This document shows, piece after piece, positions 57,068-64,000 of a DNA stretch of 64,000 nt. This DNA comes from Beijerinckiaceae bacterium (lineage in GTDB: Bacteria > Pseudomonadota > Alphaproteobacteria > Rhizobiales > Beijerinckiaceae). The translations under genes were made by a program, and so were the position numbers. Under the pieces are notes generated by a model, which had not been told where the DNA came from, searched no databases, and worked only from the letters and a program-made list of their open reading frames with translations. The stretch is from NCBI GenBank assembly GCA_947453205.1, contig CANGFT010000004.1:62001-126000 (forward strand), in the 5' to 3' direction. Numbering within the stretch: the first letter of the stretch is position 1; every line of letters begins with the position of its first letter.

Positions 57068-57873
57068 AGCATCGTCTCCGCATGAGGATCGAGGGCGTTC
57101 GGCATGGGCTCCCAGTGGCGCTGGCTGCGCTCGCCTGCGCGCACCAGCTCCATGCGGAAGCGGTAGAGGTCGGGGCGATAGAGCGCGCGCAGATGTTGCA
57201 GCCCCGCGCCGTCAGCATCGAAGATCGTGCGGGTCAGGGAGATCAGGGGCGCGCCCATGTCGATCCCCAGCGCCTGCGCGGCGTCCGGTCCGGCCAGCTC
57301 CGCGCCAAGATCCTGGGTGGCGTGGTCAACCCTGCAGCCCGCCCGCTCCAGCAGGCCCAGCAGGGGGCGGCTCGAAAGATCCTCTGGCGAGAAGGTGCGG
57401 CCGATGATCTCCGGGACATAGGCGACCAGATAGGAAAAGGCTTGCCCGTTCAGCAGGCGGCGGCGCACCGAGCGTTGGACAAGCGCGCCACGGGACAGGC
57501 CCAGCGCATCAGCCACTTCGCCGGGCGCCTCTTCATAGACGAAGTCCAGCAGGCGCACCTCGGTCGAGGCGCCCATGGCCGCAAGCTGCGACATGGCGTC
57601 GGCCAGATCCACCGTGATCGGGGCGGGTTTGCCGCTGTCGTTCAAAAAGGTGCCCGCGCCCCGGCGCCGGTCGATGACGCCATCCTCCTTGAGGGAGGCC
57701 AGCGCACGGCGCAGGGTCACGCGGGAGACGCCCAGCTCCGCCGCCAGCGTCTGCTCGCCCGGCAGGCCGCCATTCTGGTCATAGACGCCGCGGGCGATCC
57801 GCTCGCGCAGGGCGATATAGACCTGACGGCTTTTGGAAAGAGAAGGCCTTTTGAAAAGTTTGTCGCCAGCCAT
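57064..57873 (-). CDS. GntR-family transcriptional regulator (HutC/UTRA type)
   Basis: KSRQVYIALRERIARGVYDQNGGLPGEQTLAAELGVSRVTLRRALASLKEDGVIDRRRGAGTFL wHTH plus UTRA-like domain. Confidence 0.9.
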   Translation of the reverse strand: MAGDKLFKRPSLSKSRQVYIALRERIARGVYDQNGGLPGEQTLAAELGVSRVTLRRALASLKEDGVIDRRRGAGTFLNDSGKPAPITVDLADAMSQLAAMGASTEVRLLDFVYEEAPGEVADALGLSRGALVQRSVRRRLLNGQAFSYLVAYVPEIIGRTFSPEDLSSRPLLGLLERAGCRVDHATQDLGAELAGPDAAQALGIDMGAPLISLTRTIFDADGAGLQHLRALYRPDLYRFRMELVRAGERSQRHWEPMPNALDPHAETML

Positions 57874-57901
57874 TGCCAAAGCCGTGGATCGGGTTTCCAC
57901 T

Positions 57902-57909
57902 TGTATACA
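57902..57909. promoter_or_regulatory. Candidate GntR/HutC operator
   Basis: Perfect palindrome TGTATACA (GT-N2-AC core) in the gap between the divergent gntR-like and leuC-like genes. Confidence 0.4.
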
Positions 57910-57956
57910 TTATGGGACGACTCGAAACCAGTCTCGCAAGAGAGGGAGCAACAGCC

Positions 57957-59360
57957 GTGGCGCCGCGCACCATCATCGACAAAATCTGGGACGCGCATGT
58001 GATCGCGATCCGCGAGGATGGCGATTGCCTGCTGTGGGTGGACCGGCATCTCGTCCATGAGGGCTCGCATCACGGATTCGCGCAGGTCAGGCAGCGCGGC
58101 GCGGGCGTCGCCCGGCCCGATCTCACCTTCGGGACCGCCGACCATTATGTGCCGACGCGGCCCAGCATCGCCGTCGATCCCGATTCCGCGCGGATGATCC
58201 GCCAATTGACCGAAAATTGCGCCGAGCATGGGGTGGCCTGCTTCGGCCATGGCCACGCGCGGCAGGGGATCGCCCATGTGGCGGCGCCGGAGCTGGGGCT
58301 GACCCTGCCGGGCCTTCTCATGGTCTGCGGCGACAGCCACACCTCGACCCACGGGGCGCTGGGGGCCTACGCCTTCGGCATCGGCGCCTCCGAGGTCGCC
58401 CATGTCCTGATGACCCAGACCATCTGGCAGTCGCGGCCCAAACGCATCCGCATCACCGTGGAGGGGGTTCTGGGCGCGGGCGTGACCGCCAAGGACATGG
58501 CGCTCGCCATCATCGCGAAGCTCGGCACGGGCTATGCGGCGGGCTGCGCCATTGAATATGCGGGCAGCGCGGTGCGCGGGCTGTCGGTCGAGGGGCGCCT
58601 GACCCTGTGCAACCTGTCCATTGAATCAGGCTCGAGGCTGGGGCTTGTGGCGCCGGACGAGACCACCTTCGCCTATCTGCGGGGGCGCCCCTATGCGCCG
58701 CAGGGCGCGGATTTTGATCGGGCTGTCGAGGATTGGCGCCAGCTCGCCACCGATGCCGACGCCGCCTTCGACCGCGAGATCGCCATCGACGCCCGCGAGA
58801 TCGCCCCCACCGTCACCTGGGGCGTGAGCCCGGAGCAGGCGGCGCAGGTCGGGGGATTGGTGCCTGACCCCGCCGATGTCAGCGATCCCACGAAGGCGCA
58901 GGCCTGGCGCGACGCCCTGTCCTACATGGGCCTCACGGCGGGCATGCCCATCCGGGACATTCGCGTGGACAGGGTCTTCATCGGCTCCTGCACCAATAGC
59001 CGGATCGAGGATCTGCGGGACGCCGCTGCGGTTCTGCGAGGCCGCAGGTCGCTCGTGCCCGGGCTCGTGTCGCCGGGTTCGGCGGGGGTGAAGCGGCAGG
59101 CTGAAGCCGAGGGGCTCGACGCGATCTTTCTGGCGGCGGGGCTCGAATGGGGCGGTCCGGGCTGCTCCATGTGTGTGGGCATGAATGGCGACCTCGTGGG
59201 AGCGGGGGAGCGCTGCGCCTCGACCACCAACCGGAATTTCAAGGGTCGGCAGGGCAAGGACGCCCGCACCCATCTCATGTCGCCCGCCATGGCGGCGGCG
59301 GCGGCCGTTCGCGGCCATCTGTGCGACGTCAGGGAGCTCATGGCGGAGGGACAATCATGA
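57957..59360 (+). CDS. Aconitase-superfamily hydratase large subunit (LeuC-like)
   Basis: TIIDKIWDAHVI; VCGDSHTSTHGALGAYAFGIGASEVAHVLMTQ; FIGSCTNSRIEDLR; GPGCSMCVGMNGD; TNRNFKGRQG; GTG start after GAGAGGGAG. Confidence 0.92.
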   Translation: MAPRTIIDKIWDAHVIAIREDGDCLLWVDRHLVHEGSHHGFAQVRQRGAGVARPDLTFGTADHYVPTRPSIAVDPDSARMIRQLTENCAEHGVACFGHGHARQGIAHVAAPELGLTLPGLLMVCGDSHTSTHGALGAYAFGIGASEVAHVLMTQTIWQSRPKRIRITVEGVLGAGVTAKDMALAIIAKLGTGYAAGCAIEYAGSAVRGLSVEGRLTLCNLSIESGSRLGLVAPDETTFAYLRGRPYAPQGADFDRAVEDWRQLATDADAAFDREIAIDAREIAPTVTWGVSPEQAAQVGGLVPDPADVSDPTKAQAWRDALSYMGLTAGMPIRDIRVDRVFIGSCTNSRIEDLRDAAAVLRGRRSLVPGLVSPGSAGVKRQAEAEGLDAIFLAAGLEWGGPGCSMCVGMNGDLVGAGERCASTTNRNFKGRQGKDARTHLMSPAMAAAAAVRGHLCDVRELMAEGQS

Positions 59361-59974
59361 TCGCGCTCACCACCATCGAGGCGTCCGCCTGCCCGCTGGG
59401 GCTGGAGCATGTGGACACCGACCAGCTCATCCCCGCCCGCTTCATGCAGACGCCGCGCGCCAAGGGCTATGGCGGCTTTCTGCTGCATGATCTGCGGCGC
59501 GATGCCTCGGGCGCGCTGCGCCCTGATCTGGCGGTCAATGATCCGCGCTATGGGGGCGCGCAGATCATGATCGGCCGGGCGAATTTCGGCTGCGGCTCCT
59601 CCCGCGAGGCGGCGGTCTATGTGCTGGCGGACGCAGGCTATCGCTGCGTGCTGGCGCCCAGCTTCGGCGACATCTTCTCCTCCAATGCGGTCAAGAACGG
59701 CGTGCTGCCCGCGCGCGTCGGCGCTGCGGACATAGAGGCGCTGCTGGCTGATCCCGTGGTGCTGGCTGGCGGCGCCATCAGGGTCGATCTGGCGGCGCAG
59801 ACCATCAGCGTCGGCAATAAATCGATCCCCTTCGAGGTGCGCGCCGACTGGAAAAAGCAGTTGCTGAACGGCTGGGACGATGTGGACCTGACGCAGTCCT
59901 ATGCGCAGGACATCGCCGCCTTCGCCGCCCGCGACAAAGCGCAGCGGCCCTGGGCCACGCCGCGGGCTGGCTAA
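59357..59974 (+). CDS. Aconitase-superfamily hydratase small subunit (LeuD-like)
   Basis: VDTDQLIPARFMQTPRAKGYGGFLLHD; ANFGCGSSREAAVYVLADAGYRCVLAPSFGDIFSSNAVKNGVLP; ATGA overlap with the large subunit. Confidence 0.93.
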   Translation: MIALTTIEASACPLGLEHVDTDQLIPARFMQTPRAKGYGGFLLHDLRRDASGALRPDLAVNDPRYGGAQIMIGRANFGCGSSREAAVYVLADAGYRCVLAPSFGDIFSSNAVKNGVLPARVGAADIEALLADPVVLAGGAIRVDLAAQTISVGNKSIPFEVRADWKKQLLNGWDDVDLTQSYAQDIAAFAARDKAQRPWATPRAG

Positions 59975-60741
59975 AGCACCGGGAGACCCATCCGCTCCCG
60001 CCACCAGTCCCCCCGCACCCAGGCCAGCAGATCATCCGCATCGGGCTTGCGCCCGGCGGCCAGCGCGAGGCTGAGCCAGACGATGCAGAACATGCAGGAG
60101 AGCACGGGCGTGCGCCCCTTGAAGGGCGTGCGGGCGATGGGGGCGAGGGTGGGCATGCCCGTGCCCAACATCACAATCGCGTCAAGATCGGTGGCGTCGA
60201 TCTCGTCGAGCGCGCGCTGGGCGGAGCCTGAGGGCAGGGAATAAATCGGGTGGAAGTCGAGCGTCGCGCCGCTGGCGTTGGTCTTGGCGGCGATCTCGAA
60301 TCCGCGGGACTGCCAATAGGGCGTGCAGGCCTCATCCAGCGCGCCCTCATAGGGCGAGACAAGGCCGATCCGCTTCGCCCCTAGAACGTTCAGCGCATAG
60401 ACGACGGAAGTCGCCGCGCTCATGGCGGGAAGGCCGCCGGACTCCTGCGTCACCTGCGCCAGCACGCGGTCTTCGGCCTCCTTGCCCACGAGATAGGATG
60501 TGCCGGTGCAGGCGAAGGCGAGGGAGCCCACGGGGGCATTGGCGAATTGCCGGGCGAATTCCGGCGCGCGCCCCCAATAGTCCACCAGCCGCTCCTCGAT
60601 GGTCTTGTGGCGGCTGAGCATGCGTGCGTTGATCCAGGCCGTATCGCGCGGCATCAGGATCGCGTATTCAGGCTCCACGGTGGTGTTGGCCTGGGGCGTC
60701 AGAACGCCAACGAGACCCTTGGCTGCATATTCCACGGTCAT
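59971..60741 (-). CDS. Maleate isomerase/arylmalonate decarboxylase-like (Asp/Glu racemase superfamily)
   Basis: GVLTPQANTTVEPEYAILMPRDTAWINARML; SLAFACTGTSYLVG; AATSVVYALNVLGAKRIGLVSPYEG; AIVMLGTGMPTL. Confidence 0.82.
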   Translation of the reverse strand: MTVEYAAKGLVGVLTPQANTTVEPEYAILMPRDTAWINARMLSRHKTIEERLVDYWGRAPEFARQFANAPVGSLAFACTGTSYLVGKEAEDRVLAQVTQESGGLPAMSAATSVVYALNVLGAKRIGLVSPYEGALDEACTPYWQSRGFEIAAKTNASGATLDFHPIYSLPSGSAQRALDEIDATDLDAIVMLGTGMPTLAPIARTPFKGRTPVLSCMFCIVWLSLALAAGRKPDADDLLAWVRGDWWRERMGLPVL

Positions 60742-60773
60742 ATCGTCACCACCGCTCCCGTTGACACATCTGT

Positions 60774-60791
60774 TGTATTAATTAGCATACA
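60774..60791. promoter_or_regulatory. Candidate operator in the divergent intergenic region
   Basis: TGTAT-taattagc-ATACA inverted repeat overlapping a possible promoter (TTGACA at 60761-60766, TAGCAT at 60783-60788). Confidence 0.35.
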
Positions 60792-60797
60792 GGTTAA

Positions 60798-61655
60798 ATG
60801 ATCGGTCAAGCGCATCCGATCCACTGCGGGAGCATTTCTTCCTTGGACACCCCTGCCAGCAACGCGCCGAATGAGGCCCCCGCCATCGGCCTGCGGGCGA
60901 TTGAAAAGTGGTTCGGCGACCGCGCCCATCCCGTCCATGCGCTTGCGCCGACCGATCTTGACGTGCCAGCAGGGGAATTGCTCGTTCTGCTCGGCCCCTC
61001 CGGTTGCGGCAAGACGACCATGCTGCGGATGATGGGTGGCCTCCTCGAGCCCACGGCCGGCGAACTGACCATCGAGGATCAGGCGCTCTGGAACGGCGGC
61101 GAGCGGCAGGGCGAGGCCCTATCGGAGCTTGGCATGGTGTTCCAGGACGCCAATCTCTTTCCCTGGCTGACCATCGAAGAGAACATCGCCCTGCCGCTGG
61201 AGCTCAAGGGCGTGGGCAAGGCGCAGCGTCTGGCGCGCGCCCGCGAACTGACGAAGCTCGTGGGCATCTCGGGCTTCGAGAAGCGGTGGCCGAAGGAGCT
61301 GTCGGGGGGCATGCGCCAGCGCGCGGCCATCGCCCGCGCCCTGTCCTATGATCCGAAGATCCTGTTGATGGACGAGCCTTTCGGCGCCCTCGACGCCATG
61401 ACCCGCGACCAGATGAATCTCGAATTGCAGCGCATCTGGCAGGCGACGAAAAAGACCATCGTGCTGGTGACCCATTCCATTTCCGAAGCGGTGTTTCTGG
61501 CCGACCGCATCGTGCTGCTCTCGCCCCGGCCCGGCCGCATCGACACCATCGTCGACGTGCCCATGGCCCGCCCGCGCTCGCTTGACGTGCAGGCGACGCC
61601 GGAATTCCAGACCATCGCGCGGACCCTGCGCCATCGCCTCAATGAAATCTCGTGA
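60798..61655 (+). CDS. ABC transporter ATP-binding protein (SsuB/TauB type)
   Basis: LLGPSGCGKTTMLRMMGGLLEPTAGEL; LSGGMRQRAAIARALSYDPKILLMDEPFGALDAMTRDQM. Confidence 0.93.
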   Translation: MIGQAHPIHCGSISSLDTPASNAPNEAPAIGLRAIEKWFGDRAHPVHALAPTDLDVPAGELLVLLGPSGCGKTTMLRMMGGLLEPTAGELTIEDQALWNGGERQGEALSELGMVFQDANLFPWLTIEENIALPLELKGVGKAQRLARARELTKLVGISGFEKRWPKELSGGMRQRAAIARALSYDPKILLMDEPFGALDAMTRDQMNLELQRIWQATKKTIVLVTHSISEAVFLADRIVLLSPRPGRIDTIVDVPMARPRSLDVQATPEFQTIARTLRHRLNEIS

Positions 61656-61662
61656 GAGCGCC

Positions 61663-62496
61663 ATGACAGACAAGACGCTCCCCCCGGCCACGCCGCCCGC
61701 CCATTTTGGCGCCAGCAAGGGGCTGACCCGTGAAACGGCGCTGCCCTGGATCACCACGCCGCTGCTGCTCATCGTCATTCTCGCGACCTGGCATTTCTAT
61801 GTGCGGGGCACGGGCATCTCCTCCTTCATCCTGCCCGCGCCTTCGGCGGTCTGGGATTCCTGGATGGACATGCTCTCGTCCTCGCGCGCCTGGCGCCACA
61901 CCTGGACGACCGTCTATGTCACCCTCATGGGGTTTGGCTGGGCGCTGGTGATCGGCGTGTCCCTCGGCGTGGTGCTCGGCCGCACCCGCTGGCTCGAATT
62001 GACCCTCAACCCCTTCATCGTCGCCACGCAGGTGATCCCGAAAGTGGCGCTGCTGCCGCTCTTTGTGGTCTGGTTCGGCTTTGGCGCGACCTCGAAGATC
62101 ATCGTGGCGGCGGTTCTGGCCTTCTTCCCCATCCTCACCAATACGGTGCTGGGCGTGAAATCCGTCGACGCCGGCCATCGCGATGTCATGACCAGCCTCA
62201 ACGCGACACGCTGGCAGATTTTCCGTCGCCTCGAACTGCCCTCGTCCCTGCCCTATATCCTCACGGGCATGGAGATCGGCATCGTGCTCGCCATCATCGG
62301 CGCGATCGTCGGCGAATATCTCGGCGGCAATGCGGGACTGGGCTTCATGCTGGTGTCGAAGATGAACGGCTATGAGACCGATGGCCTCTTCGCCGTCATC
62401 ATCCAGATGACCCTGCTGGGCTTCATCTTCTATTTCGCCACAGGCGCACTGCGCCGTTTCGCGATCCCCTGGCACCAGTCCGTGGACATCAAGTGA
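61663..62496 (+). CDS. ABC transporter permease (SsuC/TauC type)
   Basis: TM-rich; VIPKVALLPLFVVWFGFGATSKIIVAAVLAFFPILTNTVLG. Confidence 0.92.
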   Translation: MTDKTLPPATPPAHFGASKGLTRETALPWITTPLLLIVILATWHFYVRGTGISSFILPAPSAVWDSWMDMLSSSRAWRHTWTTVYVTLMGFGWALVIGVSLGVVLGRTRWLELTLNPFIVATQVIPKVALLPLFVVWFGFGATSKIIVAAVLAFFPILTNTVLGVKSVDAGHRDVMTSLNATRWQIFRRLELPSSLPYILTGMEIGIVLAIIGAIVGEYLGGNAGLGFMLVSKMNGYETDGLFAVIIQMTLLGFIFYFATGALRRFAIPWHQSVDIK

Positions 62497-63697
62497 TGGC
62501 TTGCGACTGACGCAGGCCCTCGATCATGGATGAGCGCAGCAGATAGGCGTGCAGGCGCTGGCGGTCGTTCACGATGGCCTGCAAATCCGCGAGCATCTCG
62601 CGGCGCTTCTCCGGATCCTTCTCGCGCATGCGGGCGCGGTTGCGGTCGGCCTGCGCGATGATCTGATCGCGCGCGATGGGCCGGCGCTTGCGGTCGTAAA
62701 GATCGAGCCGCTCCAGCGGCGCGCCATGGCGCAGCATGTCGACGAGGGCTGCGGCGAGTTCAAAGGCGTCATGCACGCCGCCATTCAGCCCCATGCCGCC
62801 CGAGGGGCTGTTGAGATGAGCCGCGTCGCCCGCCAGCGCCAGACGCCCCCTGTTATATTTGTCCACGATGCGCTGATGCACCCGATAGGGGCGCTTCTCA
62901 TTGACCTCATAGGCCTGCGCGCGCGGCACGATCTCCTGCAGGCTCGCCTCGATCATCTCCTCCGAGAGCTGCTCCTCGATGGACAGATCCTCGCGCGGAT
63001 AGATGGAGACACGCCAGCGGCCGGGCACCTTCAGCAGGCTGAAATTGCCATCCTTCTTCCAGCAGTAGGTGACGTTGGACAGGCCTTCCAGATGCTCCTC
63101 GAAGGGAAAGAGCGTCGTCACCAGCAGGGTGGTTTCGGGATAGGTCTCGCCCTCGAAGGGCAGGTCCATGGCCTTGCGCACGAGGCTGCGCGCGCCATCC
63201 GCGCCGATGACGAATCTGGCCCGATGGGTCTCGACGCCGGCCGCGCTCTGCACGCGCACGCAGGCGCCGTTTTCGTCCTGGGCCACCTCAGTGACCGGGG
63301 CGCCGAAGATCACCTGCGCGTGACCCTCCTTCTGGAGATGGGCCAGCAGGCTTTCGGAGAGCTTCCATTGCTCGCATTGCAGGCGATAGGGATGGCGGGT
63401 TTCGCCAGCCAGAACGGAAAGATCGAACACCGCCCGGTCGCCATCGGGATGCAGGCGGATCTGCCAATGGGGACAGACCAGACCGCGCGCCACAAGGTCC
63501 GCCGTCACGCCAAAGGGCTCCAGCATGTCGAGGGTCGGCGGATGGAAGGTGGAGGCGCGCAGGTCCAGCGAAATCGCGGGCTCGGCCTCGAACACGCGCA
63601 CGCTCACCCCCGCGCGGCTCAGCAGCAAGGCTAGGCACAGGCCGACCGGCCCCCCGCCCGCGATGATGACCTCGCAATCGCTTCGTGCGTTTGACAT
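62489..63697 (-). CDS. FAD-dependent aromatic monooxygenase (UbiH/MhpA-like)
   Basis: VIIAGGGPVGLCLALLLSRAGVSVRVFEAEP; GRLALAGDAAHLNSPSGGMGLNGGVHDAFELAAAL. Confidence 0.9.
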   Translation of the reverse strand: MSNARSDCEVIIAGGGPVGLCLALLLSRAGVSVRVFEAEPAISLDLRASTFHPPTLDMLEPFGVTADLVARGLVCPHWQIRLHPDGDRAVFDLSVLAGETRHPYRLQCEQWKLSESLLAHLQKEGHAQVIFGAPVTEVAQDENGACVRVQSAAGVETHRARFVIGADGARSLVRKAMDLPFEGETYPETTLLVTTLFPFEEHLEGLSNVTYCWKKDGNFSLLKVPGRWRVSIYPREDLSIEEQLSEEMIEASLQEIVPRAQAYEVNEKRPYRVHQRIVDKYNRGRLALAGDAAHLNSPSGGMGLNGGVHDAFELAAALVDMLRHGAPLERLDLYDRKRRPIARDQIIAQADRNRARMREKDPEKRREMLADLQAIVNDRQRLHAYLLRSSMIEGLRQSQAIT

Positions 63698-63722
63698 GAT
63701 GGTGTTCCGGTGGGCGATTGAC

Positions 63723-63744
63723 GTTGTCTGCTATTTAAGACAAC
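63723..63744. promoter_or_regulatory. Candidate operator, 7-bp perfect inverted repeat
   Basis: GTTGTCT-gctattta-AGACAAC between the divergent monooxygenase and SBP genes. Confidence 0.4.
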
Positions 63745-63805
63745 CTACTCACTCAGGTCAAAACATAAGCGCGATCGCGCTTCGCCATGCAACGAGGGGG
63801 CTTCG

Positions 63806-64000
63806 ATGACGAACCGTCGTGAATTCATCAAGTCGGGCGTCGCCGCCAGCGCGCTGATCGCGTCTCCGGCCATCCTGCGGGCCCAGACCCGCGAGCCCTT
63901 CGTGATGATGACGCCCTTTGGCTTCATCGCCGACTTCATTGAAATGATGAATGCGATTTCCGGCGGCCACATGGCTGCGCAGGGGCTCGACGCGAAGCTG
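63806..64000 (+). CDS. ABC transporter substrate-binding protein, Tat-type signal, partial (runs off the right edge)
   Basis: MTNRREFIKSGVAASALIASPAILRAQTREPFVMMTPFGFIADFIEMMNAISGGHMAAQGLDAKL. Confidence 0.75.
   Translation, partial: MTNRREFIKSGVAASALIASPAILRAQTREPFVMMTPFGFIADFIEMMNAISGGHMAAQGLDAKL

Noticed and set aside
1-64000. CRISPR arrays, tRNA/rRNA genes, prophage or integrative elements
   Set aside because: No regularly spaced direct repeats, no cloverleaf or rRNA sequences, no integrase, transposase or phage structural genes recognised.

Overview
High-GC chromosomal window with an alphaproteobacterial (Hyphomicrobiales-like) gene complement; lineage is inferred from GapR/DUF2312, DUF882, DUF1036 and DUF1244 proteins and many Bug/Liv/NitT transporters. 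I support about 66 protein-coding genes. They are mostly catabolic and transport clusters: a NitT/TauT ABC cluster, a Liv ABC cluster with BKACE, dehydrogenases, cyclase and cupin, a HyuAB plus iron/spermidine-type ABC cluster, a LeuCD-like plus ICL/PEP-mutase-like lyase cluster, and several orphan solute-binding proteins. Housekeeping genes (pyruvate kinase, L36, PepF, L,D-transpeptidase, TrxC) are interspersed. I saw no rRNA, tRNA, CRISPR array, prophage or intact IS element. The most unusual locus is about 43.1-45.9 kb on the minus strand. It has a predicted K+ channel with two complete tandem voltage-sensor domains in front of one pore, a small secreted protein 3 bp upstream, and a protein made of 16 gapless octapeptide repeats downstream. 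Other notable items are a heptamer-built 64-nt intergenic hairpin, a Doc/AbrB toxin-antitoxin pair under a 14+14 bp perfect palindrome, two Asp/Glu-racemase-superfamily proteins lacking canonical catalytic cysteines, and an orphan sigma54 response regulator with a GAFPGA loop. All family calls come from reading motifs by eye; no database search was run.
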